From Croceibacterium aestuarii (GTDB lineage: Bacteria; Pseudomonadota; Alphaproteobacteria; Sphingomonadales; Sphingomonadaceae), in assembly GCF_030657335.1 (NCBI RefSeq), contig NZ_CP131039.1:2310501-2374500 (forward strand): a stretch of DNA of 64,000 nucleotides, written 5' to 3'. A model generated the notes under the pieces. That model was given only the letters and a program-made list of their open reading frames with translations, searched no databases and was not told the origin of the DNA. Shown one piece after another: positions 17,102 to 25,745 of this stretch. Numbering within the stretch: the stretch's first letter is position 1; the number at the start of each line of letters is the position of its first letter. A program made the position numbers and the translations under genes.

Positions 17102-17634
17102 GACACGGCGGGTGCCGCAAGCGTGGCAGTGAAGCAAGCCGGATCGTGGAAATCGGGCTTCAGCCCATTGTGCGCCAGCGCCCAATAGGAAGGGCGCCCG
17201 CCCTCTTCCTCGATGACCATCGCCAAGCCGGCCCTTTCGGCCCCGCCGGCGATTGCCATGGGCAGAAAGACCGTCTGAACGTAGACGCTCGCGCCGGTAT
17301 CGTGCTTTATCTCCGGCCAATCGCGCAGCGACGCTTCGCCGTCGCGGTTGCGGTAACCGGAAAAGGCGTATCCGGCCCACTGCCCGCTCGGCGAGAAGTT
17401 GAATTCGCGATAGTGCCCGCCGCCGTCATAAACGAACAGCTCGCAGCAGGTGGTCTTCCAGAGTTCGTCGGCCCGACCGATGCCGCGATAGGGGGGTATC
17501 ACCAGATCGGTGCAACCGTCGACGCGGTACCGCAGCATGAGCCGCCCGTTCGGCAATGGCGCGACGCGGACCCTCACGCCCTTCACTTTTCCTGGCTGGA
17601 AGGCCGGATGGGGTTTCAGATCGTACGTTTGCAA
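17098..17634 (-). CDS. DOMON-like domain protein
   Basis: The 178-residue protein is a beta-rich single domain. Blocks such as LMLRYRVDGCTDLVIPP, ADELWKTTCCELFV and YREFNFSPSGQWAGYAFSGYR are typical of DOMON-like proteins, whose relatives bind heme or sugars. No signal peptide is seen. The gene sits directly upstream of namZ with coupled translation, an arrangement common in sphingomonads, so a joint role in sugar or cell-wall recycling is inferred. The ligand is unknown. It is divergent from tyrS (31-base gap). Confidence 0.75.
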   Translation of the reverse strand: MQTYDLKPHPAFQPGKVKGVRVRVAPLPNGRLMLRYRVDGCTDLVIPPYRGIGRADELWKTTCCELFVYDGGGHYREFNFSPSGQWAGYAFSGYRNRDGEASLRDWPEIKHDTGASVYVQTVFLPMAIAGGAERAGLAMVIEEEGGRPSYWALAHNGLKPDFHDPACFTATLAAPAVS

Positions 17635-17665
17635 CCCTCGCCCCCCGTGCTAACCGCCCGCCGCG

Positions 17666-18895
17666 ATGACATACCAGTCCGACCTCCTGCGCCTGCTCGA
17701 AGAGCGCGGCCATATCCACCAAGTAACCGACCCGGTGGCACTCGATGCGCTCGCGAGCAAGGAGATCGTCACCGGTTACGTCGGCTTCGACCCGACCGCG
17801 CCGTCGCTGCACATCGGCAATCTTGCCTCGATCATGCTGCTCAGGCGCGTGCAGCAGGCCGGGCATCGGCCTATCGTCATCATGGGCGGCGGCACCGTCA
17901 AGGTCGGCGACCCATCGGGCAAGGACGACATGCGCAAAATGCTGTCCGACGAAGCTCTGCGCTCCAACATCGCCTCGATCCGGGACAGCTTCGGCAAGAT
18001 CCTGCGCTTCGACGACAGCGAGACTGGCGCTTTGCTGGTCAACAACGACGACTGGCTGAGCCAGCTCGGCTACATCGAACTGCTGCGCGATGTCGGCAGG
18101 CACTTCACCATCAATCGCATGCTGACCTTCGATTCGGTCAAGCTGCGGCTCGACCGCGAGCAGCCGCTGACCTTCCTCGAATTCAATTACATGATCCTGC
18201 AGGCCTACGACTTCCTCAAGCTGTCGCGCGACTACTGTTGCAAGCTGCAGCTTGGCGGCAGCGATCAGTGGGGCAATATCGTCAACGGCATCGAGCTCGG
18301 CCGGAGGATCGACGGCGAAGAGCTTTACGGGATCACCGGGCCCCTGATCACCACGGCCGACGGCAAGAAGATGGGCAAGTCGGTCACCGGGGCCGTTTGG
18401 CTCAACGAGGACATGCTCCCGAGCTACGACTTCTGGCAATACTGGCGCAACACCGACGACCGCGATGTCGGCCGCTTCCTGCGCCTGTTCACCGACGTGC
18501 CGCTCGACGAGATCGCACGGCTCGAAATGCTCGAAGGCAGCGAGATCAACGCCGCGAAAGTCGTGCTCGCGAACGAGGTGACGAAGATGGTCCGCGGAGC
18601 CGATGCGGCCCAGGCGGCGCAAGACACCGCCGCTGCGACCTTTGTCGGCGGCGGACTTGGCGATGACCTCCCAGTGCTCGACGTCCCCGTGGACGGAATC
18701 CGGCTCGGTGCGGCCTGCACGGCAATCGGCTTCACCGCCTCGGGCGGCGAGGCAAAGCGCAAGATTGCAGAGGGAGCGGTGCGCCTGGACGATGAACCGG
18801 TGAAGGATGCCGGTTTCCTGATTTCTCTCGCCCCCGGTGAGGAGCGCAAGCTTTCGCTCGGCCGCAAGCGCCACGGGATTCTTCGCAGAAGCTGA
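17666..18895 (+). CDS. tyrS: Tyrosine--tRNA ligase
   Basis: TyrS charges tRNA-Tyr. The 409-residue protein shows the class I signatures: LHIGNLA near residue 50 (HIGH motif) and KKMGKSVTG near 233 (KMSKS equivalent), with the tyrosine-binding stretch LQAYDFLKLSRDY and GGSDQWGNIVNG. The C-terminal S4 RNA-binding domain is present (SGGEAKRKIAEGAVRLDD). Divergent from the DOMON-like gene; followed by an 80-base gap with a small CCAGCA-TT-TGCTGG hairpin. Confidence 0.96.
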   Translation: MTYQSDLLRLLEERGHIHQVTDPVALDALASKEIVTGYVGFDPTAPSLHIGNLASIMLLRRVQQAGHRPIVIMGGGTVKVGDPSGKDDMRKMLSDEALRSNIASIRDSFGKILRFDDSETGALLVNNDDWLSQLGYIELLRDVGRHFTINRMLTFDSVKLRLDREQPLTFLEFNYMILQAYDFLKLSRDYCCKLQLGGSDQWGNIVNGIELGRRIDGEELYGITGPLITTADGKKMGKSVTGAVWLNEDMLPSYDFWQYWRNTDDRDVGRFLRLFTDVPLDEIARLEMLEGSEINAAKVVLANEVTKMVRGADAAQAAQDTAAATFVGGGLGDDLPVLDVPVDGIRLGAACTAIGFTASGGEAKRKIAEGAVRLDDEPVKDAGFLISLAPGEERKLSLGRKRHGILRRS

Positions 18896-18975
18896 CCGCT
18901 CCGACCTTTACCGTTTATCCAGCATTTGCTGGCAAAAGCTCCGTTCCACGCAGCAAACGGAGGGGACGTGGCTCT

Positions 18976-19311
18976 ATGAGCGGCGCACAGCTTTCGGTCA
19001 CCGACCAGCGTCGCGCGACGCGCCATCCGGTCGATTTCCCCGTCATTGGCGAACATCGCGCCCGCGGTGACCTGCCGCTGCACGTCAGCAATATATCCGC
19101 CCATGGGTTCATGGTCGACGCGGCTCCCGCTCTCGAGCGCGGCGACCGAGTGATTATTCGCTTGCCGCACATCGGCCGCATCGAGGCTTACTGCATCTGG
19201 ATTTCCGACGATCGCGCCGGTTTCCAGTTCGAACGCATCATCCGGCTCGACGACTTCGTGTCGATGATCGAAGCGCTGCAGCCCAACCCGCGCCTGCGGC
19301 GTCGGAGCTAG
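18976..19311 (+). CDS. PilZ domain protein
   Basis: PilZ domains bind cyclic di-GMP. The 111-residue protein is a single PilZ domain with the R-x3-R motif (QRRATR, near residue 12) and the N-x-S-x2-G motif (VSNISAHGFMVD, near 37), so binding residues appear intact. No output domain is attached, so it probably acts on a partner protein. The ATG at 18976 gives the full domain. Neighbouring genes do not indicate which process is controlled. Confidence 0.85.
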   Translation: MSGAQLSVTDQRRATRHPVDFPVIGEHRARGDLPLHVSNISAHGFMVDAAPALERGDRVIIRLPHIGRIEAYCIWISDDRAGFQFERIIRLDDFVSMIEALQPNPRLRRRS

Positions 19312-19392
19312 AATTCGGACCTAAAGCGCGGCTCTGCGCCGCAATAGTTTCAGCCGCTTGGCAGGTGCCGGCGCGCCTGCCATGGCAAAGCC

Positions 19393-20673
19393 GTGAGCGA
19401 GCCCACGTCACCCCTGCAGATTGGCGACTACCGACTCTACTGGCTGGCGCGGCTGTTCGCCGTCTTCGCCACCATCTCGATGGTCGTGCTGCTCGGGTAC
19501 CAGGTCTACGACGTGGCCCGCAGCGACTATGGCATGGCGCGCCCGGAAGCGGCGTTTCAGCTCGGCCTGCTCGGCTTGGCGCAGTTCGTTCCATTGCTGC
19601 TGCTGACGCCACTGGCCGGGATTGCCGCCGATCGCTTCGACCGCCGCCGGGTCGTGCTTGCCGCCAATCTCACCGATGCCCTGATCGCCACCGCACTGGC
19701 AGTTCTGACCTGGCAGGACGCACTCAATCTGCCGATCCTGTTCACGCTCGCCGCGATGCATGGCGGAGCGCGGGTCTTCAACGGGCCAGCGCTGAGCGCC
19801 ATCGCGCCCAATATCGTCCCGGCGAAACTGCTGCCGCGCGCCATCGCGATGGGCTCGATCGCCTGGCAGGCCGGTTCGGTCAGCGGGCCCTTCATCGGCG
19901 GCTTGCTGTTCGAACGGATGAACGCCCTGCCGCATTTCCTCAGCGCCTTCTTGCTGCTCGCTTCCGGACTGCTGATCTCGCTGGTGCGGCCGGTGCGAGC
20001 GAAACACGAGGGGCCGCCGCTACACCCGGTGCTGCAAATGGTCGAGGGCTTCCGTTTTGTAAAAAGGGAGCGCTTTCTCGTCGGTTGCATTACGCTCGAC
20101 CTCTTCGCTGTCCTGCTGGCCGGGGCAACGGCGCTGCTTCCGGTCTATGCACGCGATATCCTGCAAGTCGGTGCCGACGGGCTGGGCCTGATGCGCGGCG
20201 CGGTGGCGTTCGGTGCAGCCGGAATGGCACTGTTCCTCTCGTTCCGCCCGCTTGAGCACAATGTTGGGGTCAAGATGCTGTGGGCGGTCGCAGTATTCGG
20301 GCTCGTGACCTGCGCTTTCGCCGTATCGACCAACTTCCTTCTGTCGCTCGGCCTGCTCGCACTGCTCGGCTCGGCCGACATGATTTCCGTGTTCATCCGC
20401 TCGAGCCTGGTCCAGCTCTATACGCCCGACACGATGCGCGGCCGCGTGTCCTCGATCTCCGGCCTGGCGATCTCCGCGTCCAACGAACTCGGCGAATTAC
20501 AGTCGGGTATTGCCGCCGCGTTGCTTGGCACGGTGGGCGCGGTAATATTCGGCGGCGTTGGAGCGATAGCGGTGACCGCGGCCTGGGCGTGGATTTTCCC
20601 GGAACTTCGCCATGCGCGGACATTTGCTGCTAAGTACGACGAGCAAACTCCGGAGAGGGAGATCACGACATGA
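19393..20673 (+). CDS. MFS transporter (enterobactin-exporter-like MFS_3 family)
   Basis: The 426-residue protein has 12 predicted membrane helices and the MFS signature [15 protein letters not shown] between helices 2 and 3. The overall pattern ([21 protein letters not shown] start; [23 protein letters not shown]) matches the MFS_3/EntS-like exporters. The substrate is unknown. Translation starts at GTG 19393. The stop overlaps the ATG of cysK by four bases, which suggests co-expression with cysteine synthesis, though a link with thiol or sulfur metabolite export is only inferred. Confidence 0.85.
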   Translation: MSEPTSPLQIGDYRLYWLARLFAVFATISMVVLLGYQVYDVARSDYGMARPEAAFQLGLLGLAQFVPLLLLTPLAGIAADRFDRRRVVLAANLTDALIATALAVLTWQDALNLPILFTLAAMHGGARVFNGPALSAIAPNIVPAKLLPRAIAMGSIAWQAGSVSGPFIGGLLFERMNALPHFLSAFLLLASGLLISLVRPVRAKHEGPPLHPVLQMVEGFRFVKRERFLVGCITLDLFAVLLAGATALLPVYARDILQVGADGLGLMRGAVAFGAAGMALFLSFRPLEHNVGVKMLWAVAVFGLVTCAFAVSTNFLLSLGLLALLGSADMISVFIRSSLVQLYTPDTMRGRVSSISGLAISASNELGELQSGIAAALLGTVGAVIFGGVGAIAVTAAWAWIFPELRHARTFAAKYDEQTPEREITT

Positions 20674-21590
20674 AGGCCGACAACGTTCTCGCCACCATCG
20701 GCAACACGCCGCACATCCGGCTTGCGCGCCTGTTCCCCGACCACGAGGTCTGGGTGAAGAGCGAGCGGGCGAACCCCGGCGGGTCGATCAAGGACCGCAT
20801 CGGCCTGGCCATGGTCGAAGCGGCGGAGAAGGACGGAAGCCTCAAGCCCGGCGGAACGATCATCGAGCCGACCAGCGGCAACACCGGCATCGGTCTGGCG
20901 ATGGTCGCCGCGGTGAAGGGCTACAAGCTGATCCTCGTCATGCCCGAATCGATGAGCGTCGAGCGCCGCCGCCTGATGCTCGCCTATGGTGCGAGCTTCG
21001 ACCTGACACCCAAGGAAAAGGGCATGAAGGGCGCGCTCGAACGCGCAGCGGAACTCGTTTTCACGACACCCAATTCGTGGATGCCGCAGCAGTTCGAAAA
21101 CCCGGCGAACATCGCGGTTCACGCCCGGACCACCGCGCAGGAAATCCTCAAGGATTTCGCCGACGCCCCGCCTTCGGTGCTGATCACCGGCGTCGGCACC
21201 GGGGGCCACCTCACCGGCTGCGCCGAAGTGCTCAAGAAGGAATGGCCCGAACTCAAGGCCTATGCGGTCGAGCCGACTCTCTCGCCGGTCATATCCGGCG
21301 GCCAACCCGGCCCGCACCCGATTCAGGGAATCGGTGCCGGCTTCGTCCCGGAAAACCTCCACACCCGCGCAATCGACGGTGCAATTCAGGTCGACCCGGA
21401 AGATGCGAAGGAAATGGCCCGTCGCAGCGCCCGCGAGGAAGGTTTGCTGGTCGGTATCTCGAGCGGCGCGACGCTCGCCGCGATCCAGCAAAAGCTTGCC
21501 GATCTCCCCTCCGGCGCCCGCGTTCTCGGTTTCAATTACGACACCGGCGAGCGCTATCTCTCGGTGCCCGACTTCCTGCCGGTGGAATAG
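20670..21590 (+). CDS. cysK: Cysteine synthase A
   Basis: CysK makes cysteine from O-acetylserine and sulfide with pyridoxal phosphate. In this 306-residue protein the PLP lysine is K41 in [11 protein letters not shown], the phosphate-binding/asparagine loop is [14 protein letters not shown] near 70, and the substrate region [15 protein letters not shown] lies near 178. The length and motifs favour CysK over CysM or cystathionine beta-synthase (no CBS domains). It is translationally coupled to the MFS gene upstream. Confidence 0.92.
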   Translation: MKADNVLATIGNTPHIRLARLFPDHEVWVKSERANPGGSIKDRIGLAMVEAAEKDGSLKPGGTIIEPTSGNTGIGLAMVAAVKGYKLILVMPESMSVERRRLMLAYGASFDLTPKEKGMKGALERAAELVFTTPNSWMPQQFENPANIAVHARTTAQEILKDFADAPPSVLITGVGTGGHLTGCAEVLKKEWPELKAYAVEPTLSPVISGGQPGPHPIQGIGAGFVPENLHTRAIDGAIQVDPEDAKEMARRSAREEGLLVGISSGATLAAIQQKLADLPSGARVLGFNYDTGERYLSVPDFLPVE

Positions 21591-21660
21591 CGCGGAACCC
21601 CCGCGCCGCGCGGCCACGGGACGCCGAATGAGATTTACATTTTTGTTACAGAAGGAGATA

Positions 21661-21672
21661 GAGAGCGCTCTC
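21661..21672. promoter_or_regulatory. Perfect 12-base palindrome, possible LacI-type operator
   Basis: GAGAGCGCTCTC is a perfect palindrome with a central GCGC, the general form of many LacI-family operators. It lies 49 bases before the CDP-alcohol phosphatidyltransferase start, just after a T-rich stretch (TTTACATTTTTGTTACAG) that could hold a promoter. No LacI-family gene is in the window. Confidence 0.35.
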
Positions 21673-21721
21673 CTGAACCTCTAGCCTTGCCTGCCACGCG
21701 CAGACCCGAAAGGTCCTTCCC

Positions 21722-22417
21722 ATGGCTGCGCCGAACACTGCTCCCGCCAAGCCGATCAATCGCATCCAGGAGAACCTGCTCGCGCGCAACGAGCGGCGCC
21801 TGCTCAACTGGCTTTGCGCCCGCATGCCGCCGTTCGTAACCCCCGACCGACTGACCTGGACCGGCATGGTCGGCGCGATCTGCGTCTTCGCGGGTTACGT
21901 CGCCAGCAATCGCGGCGACGCCTGGCTCTGGCTCTCGATCGCGGGGTACTTCGTCCAGTGGTTCGGTGATTCGATGGACGGCAGCCTGGCCCGGTTCCGC
22001 AAGATCGAGCGGCCGCGGTACGGCTATTTCCTCGATCATTCGTGCGACGGACTGGCCACCGCGCTGGTGGTCGTCGGCATCGGATTGAGCAAGTACGTCC
22101 TGCTGGAAGTGGCCCTCGTCGCACTGGTAGGTTACCTGCTCCTGTCGATTCACGCCTTCCTGTCGGTCCGCGTGCTCGGCGAACTCAAACTGTCCTATCT
22201 CAATGCCGGGCCGACCGAACTTCGGCTGATCCTGATCGCGCTGACGCTGGCGATGATGGCGTTCGGCTCGCAGCCTGCGCTGTTTGGCATCCTGACCTGG
22301 TTCGACGTGTTGGTCGGCGGGATCGGCAGCCTGCTTATCGTTCTGTTCGTGCTTCAGACCGCGATTACCGCGCGGCGGCTGGCGCGTGACGAACCTCCGA
22401 TCGACTGGCGCGGCTAA
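21722..22417 (+). CDS. CDP-alcohol phosphatidyltransferase family protein
   Basis: Enzymes of this family join a CDP-linked lipid or alcohol to a second alcohol in the inner membrane. The 231-residue protein carries the motif D-G-x2-A-R-x8/9-G-x3-D-x3-D as D86-G87 through R91, G101, D105 and D109 (SMDGSLARFRK then GYFLDHSCDG). About six membrane helices follow or flank it. The specific substrate (glycerol-P, inositol-P, choline or other) cannot be assigned. A four-gene secreted/oxidase operon follows after 70 bases. Confidence 0.85.
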   Translation: MAAPNTAPAKPINRIQENLLARNERRLLNWLCARMPPFVTPDRLTWTGMVGAICVFAGYVASNRGDAWLWLSIAGYFVQWFGDSMDGSLARFRKIERPRYGYFLDHSCDGLATALVVVGIGLSKYVLLEVALVALVGYLLLSIHAFLSVRVLGELKLSYLNAGPTELRLILIALTLAMMAFGSQPALFGILTWFDVLVGGIGSLLIVLFVLQTAITARRLARDEPPIDWRG

Positions 22418-22488
22418 AGCGCCGCATTCCTCTTGCCCTTGGCACCACCGATGTTACCTTTTGCCAAATGCAAAAGAGGGAGCGGGCA

Positions 22489-22890
22489 ATGCGGAACAAA
22501 TTATGGTGGGTCATTGCGGCCGCGATCCCACTGACGCCAGCCGCGGCACATCACTCGTTCGCGATGTTCGACAACAGTCGCTCGATCACGCTGCACGGGT
22601 CGGTTACCAAGTTCCAGTGGACCAATCCCCACGCATTTCTCGAGGTCGACGCCGAACAGCCGGGCGGCGGGACGAAGCACTACACGCTGGAAATGACGAG
22701 CCCGAACATGATGAGCCGCGGCGGCTGGACCTCGCGAACCATCAAGACGGGCGATAACGTTACCGTCTACGTCTCGCCGCTGCGCGACGGGAAGCCTGGC
22801 GGGCTGGTACTCGAAGTCGTGCTGCCGAGCGGTAAGCACATGCTGCCCGGCGTCCCCAACGCCGCGCGCTACAAGCGGACCGAGGGATGA
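22489..22890 (+). CDS. DUF6152 family secreted protein
   Basis: The 133-residue protein has a cleavable signal peptide (MRNKLWWVIAAAIPLTPAAA) and then HHSFAMFDNSRSITLHGSV, the hallmark of DUF6152. The beta-strand pattern (KFQWTNPHAFLEVD, VTVYVSPLRDGKPGGLVLEV) suggests an OB-like small periplasmic domain. The ATG at 22489 is preferred because GAGGGAG precedes it; an in-frame ATG lies at 22468. Function is unknown. The stop overlaps the next gene's ATG. Confidence 0.8.
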   Translation: MRNKLWWVIAAAIPLTPAAAHHSFAMFDNSRSITLHGSVTKFQWTNPHAFLEVDAEQPGGGTKHYTLEMTSPNMMSRGGWTSRTIKTGDNVTVYVSPLRDGKPGGLVLEVVLPSGKHMLPGVPNAARYKRTEG

Positions 22891-23630
22891 TGCGCCGCGT
22901 CGTTGCCGCCCTACTCGCCGGCGCGGTCGGCGCCTCGCCCGCCGCCGCCCAGTCCGCTGCAGATCATCCTGATTTCTCCGGTTCGTGGTGGCGTTATCCA
23001 GCCTACAGCGGCGATCCGGTCGATCCGCGCTATGCCCCCACGCCCATTCCCGATCCGCCGCTCAAGCCCGAATTCAAGAAGGAGTGGGACATCCAGCAGA
23101 AGAAGCTCGCCCAGCGCATCGAGGAAGGCCAGCCCGCCGGCGACAACTACGTTCATTGCATTCCCGACGGCATGCCCGCGATGATGATGGGCATGTTTCC
23201 GATGGAAATCATGCAGCGGCCCGAGAAAATCAACATCACGCAGGAAGCGTTCAACCAGACCCGGCGGATCTACATGAACGAGAAACTGCCGAAGTGGGAC
23301 GAAGTCGATCCCAGCTTCTTCGGCCGCTCGGTCGGGCACTGGGAAGGCAATACGCTGGTGGTCGAGACCACGGGCGTGAAGGACTACGTCACCTTCCGGT
23401 GGACCCCGCATTCCGAATCGATGAAGATTACCGAACGCATCAGTCTGCTGTCGCCGGATTTCCTGAAGGACGAGGTGACGGTCGAGGACGATCATCTCGA
23501 GAAGCCGTGGACCTGGGCCTGGACCTACCAGAAAATGCCCGACTACAAGATGCAGGAATACGTCTGCGAGGATAATCGCGAGTACATCGACGAGGATGGC
23601 AACCAGCGGCTGCGGGTCGAGGAGCAGTGA
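22887..23630 (+). CDS. Secreted protein of unknown function, partner of DUF6152
   Basis: The 247-residue protein has a signal peptide (cleavage near AAAQSAA) and then DHPDFSGSWWRYPAYSG, a lipocalin-like tryptophan-rich opening. Further recognisable blocks are GDNYVHCIPDGMPAMMMGMFPMEI, VGHWEGNTLVVETTGVKDY near 150 and TERISLLSPDFLKDEVTVED. Such proteins are common in sphingomonads next to DUF6152 genes but lack a known role. Coupled by ATGA overlap to the gene before and by GTGA to the gene after, so it belongs to a four-gene operon. Confidence 0.72.
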   Translation: MMRRVVAALLAGAVGASPAAAQSAADHPDFSGSWWRYPAYSGDPVDPRYAPTPIPDPPLKPEFKKEWDIQQKKLAQRIEEGQPAGDNYVHCIPDGMPAMMMGMFPMEIMQRPEKINITQEAFNQTRRIYMNEKLPKWDEVDPSFFGRSVGHWEGNTLVVETTGVKDYVTFRWTPHSESMKITERISLLSPDFLKDEVTVEDDHLEKPWTWAWTYQKMPDYKMQEYVCEDNREYIDEDGNQRLRVEEQ

Positions 23631-24334
23631 GCGTCGAAACGATTGCCTACCAAGACGGGGTTACCGCGCTTACTGGCCTCGTCTACCGACCGGTCGGGAC
23701 GCCGCGCGCCGCGGTGGCGGTCTATCCGACCATCATGAACCAGGTCGGTGTGGTGCTCGACAAGGCGCAGGCACTGGCCGACGCGGGCTATCTCGCCATG
23801 GTCGCCGACTTTTACGGCAAACAGCCGGCCAGCTTCGAGCAATCGCGCGAGTTCGTCGGCGAAATCCGCGCCACGCCTGAGGACCTGCGCCGCCGCATCC
23901 GCATGGGCCTGAAAGCGCTGGTCTCCGTTCCCGGCGCAGAGGGCCTGCCGCTACTGGCGATTGGTTTCTGCCTTGGCGGGCGCGCGGTGCTCGAGCTGGC
24001 GCGCGAGGGCGCTCCGCTCGAGGCTGTGGCCAGCTTTCACGGCCTGCTCGACACCGAACTGCCGGCCGAACCAAGCAAGGTGACGGCACGCATCCTCGTT
24101 TGTCACGGAGACGACGATCCGATGGTGCCGCGCAGCCAGGTCATGGCCTTCTGGGAGGAAATGGATGCCGCCGGAGCGAATTGGCATTTCCATTCCTACA
24201 GCGGAGTCAAACACGGCTTTACCAACCCGGCCTCGCCGCCGGGCAACGACGCCGTGGGCTACGATGCCAGCGCCGATCGGCAGAGTTGGTCGGCTATGCT
24301 GGAACTGTTTGACGAGGTTCTGGGTAAGGGCTGA
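23627..24334 (+). CDS. Dienelactone hydrolase family protein
   Basis: The 235-residue alpha/beta hydrolase has the cysteine nucleophile typical of dienelactone hydrolases: C115 in AIGFCLGGRA. The other triad residues are a D near 163 in HGDDDPMVP and H196 in GVKHGF. Substrate is unknown; many family members do not act on dienelactone. No signal peptide is seen, so it is cytoplasmic unlike the two proteins encoded before it. Translation starts at GTG 23627 over the preceding stop; the next gene begins immediately after its stop. Confidence 0.85.
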   Translation: MSVETIAYQDGVTALTGLVYRPVGTPRAAVAVYPTIMNQVGVVLDKAQALADAGYLAMVADFYGKQPASFEQSREFVGEIRATPEDLRRRIRMGLKALVSVPGAEGLPLLAIGFCLGGRAVLELAREGAPLEAVASFHGLLDTELPAEPSKVTARILVCHGDDDPMVPRSQVMAFWEEMDAAGANWHFHSYSGVKHGFTNPASPPGNDAVGYDASADRQSWSAMLELFDEVLGKG

Positions 24335-25702
24335 ATGCCCGACCAAGATTTCTGCGTCCCGATTCGCGCCCTCGGACCCGCTGTCGCAGTACGCGGCGAC
24401 CCCGACTACGACGCCATCCTGCCCCACCTGAGTTGGAACCAGCGGCTGGCGACGGCGCGTCGCCCCGCTGCCGTTGTGCCGGTCTCGACCGCGGAGGAGG
24501 TCTCCGCGGCCGTGCGGGCGGCGCGGCATTCCGGACGGCGGATTTCCCCCCGCGGTGGCGGCCACAACTATCAGGCTGCGGCGGTGCGCGACGATGTCGT
24601 TCTGCTCGACCTCACCGGGCTCGACCGGGTGGAGATCGACCGCAGCACGCGCCGGGCCCAGGTCGGCGCTGGTGTGCGCGGCGGGGACCTGCTCGAACGT
24701 CTCTCCGCGGAGGGTTTCGCCTTCCCGGTCGGACATTGCGCGGACGTGCCGCTCAGTGGCTACATCCTCAGCGGCGGGTTCGGGTGGAATTCGGGACGGT
24801 GGGGCCCGGCAAGCGCCAGCGTCGAGGCGGTCGATCTGGTATTGGCCGATGGCAGCATTGTCCGGGCGTCGCCGGGCGAACACCCCGACCTGTTCTGGGC
24901 GGCACGCGGCGCCGGCGCGGGCTTCTTCGCCGTCGTGACCGGATACGAGCTCCGGCTGCACGACCTTCCCCAAGCGACCCATTCGATCAACGCCGCCTGG
25001 AACGCGGACAGCGTGCCCGTGCTGGCCGATTGGTTGACCGAAGCGGTGCGTGCCGCGGCCGACGGTTCGGAGATCACGATCCTCGTCGGGCCGCACCATG
25101 CAACCGGCGAACCCGCCATCTCGCTTCACGCCGCGGCGACGGCCGACAGCGCGCGGCGTGCGCGAGAAATGATCGACCCTCTGGCCCATCCGCCCGCCAC
25201 GGCGCTTCAGATCGACGCTGTCGCACGCGAGGATATCGCGTTCGCCGCCCTCACCAAGCTCTCCGCCATGCCCGGCGGCAAGCGTGTCGCAGCCGATCAC
25301 GCGTGGTGCGACGGCGCCGTCGGCGACCTGCTGGTGGCGCTGCAACCGCTTGCCGGAGTTCCGACCAAGATGTCTTCCATCAACATCTTCGCGCTTGGCG
25401 GCAACGGCGCTTACGCCCTACCGCCCGACGCACACGGCAGCGCCCTCTCGCGCGGCGGCGCAACGGGGGTCGGTATCTACGCCCTGTGGGACGATCCTGA
25501 CGACGACGCGCGTCTCCAGCAATGGGTCCGCGACGTCGATGTCGCACTCGCCGGCTTTCGCACCGGCCGGTACGTGGGGGAGGCTGATCTCACAGCTGCG
25601 CCGGGGCGGCGCGCCGAATGCTTCACCCCCGACGCCCTCGCCCGGCTCGACGAAGTGCGCGAGGCCTACGATCCGGAAGGGGTATTCGCGCGTTGGCCTT
25701 AA
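24335..25702 (+). CDS. FAD-linked oxidase, berberine-bridge-enzyme-like, probably bicovalent flavin
   Basis: The 455-residue protein has the vanillyl-alcohol-oxidase FAD domain and a C-terminal BBE segment (REAYDPEGVFARWP). H77 in SPRGGGHNYQ and C135 in PVGHCADVPL occupy the positions that in berberine-bridge-type oxidases hold FAD through 8-alpha-histidyl and 6-S-cysteinyl bonds. GSIVRASPGEHPDLFWAARGAGAGFF is the usual substrate/FAD segment. It starts directly after the hydrolase stop. Such enzymes oxidise sugars or aromatic alcohols; the substrate is not known. It ends the four-gene operon that starts with DUF6152. Confidence 0.82.
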   Translation: MPDQDFCVPIRALGPAVAVRGDPDYDAILPHLSWNQRLATARRPAAVVPVSTAEEVSAAVRAARHSGRRISPRGGGHNYQAAAVRDDVVLLDLTGLDRVEIDRSTRRAQVGAGVRGGDLLERLSAEGFAFPVGHCADVPLSGYILSGGFGWNSGRWGPASASVEAVDLVLADGSIVRASPGEHPDLFWAARGAGAGFFAVVTGYELRLHDLPQATHSINAAWNADSVPVLADWLTEAVRAAADGSEITILVGPHHATGEPAISLHAAATADSARRAREMIDPLAHPPATALQIDAVAREDIAFAALTKLSAMPGGKRVAADHAWCDGAVGDLLVALQPLAGVPTKMSSINIFALGGNGAYALPPDAHGSALSRGGATGVGIYALWDDPDDDARLQQWVRDVDVALAGFRTGRYVGEADLTAAPGRRAECFTPDALARLDEVREAYDPEGVFARWP

Positions 25703-25745
25703 GGGCCTCTCCCACAAGCATGGGTGCGACGCTCGAATAGCTCGG

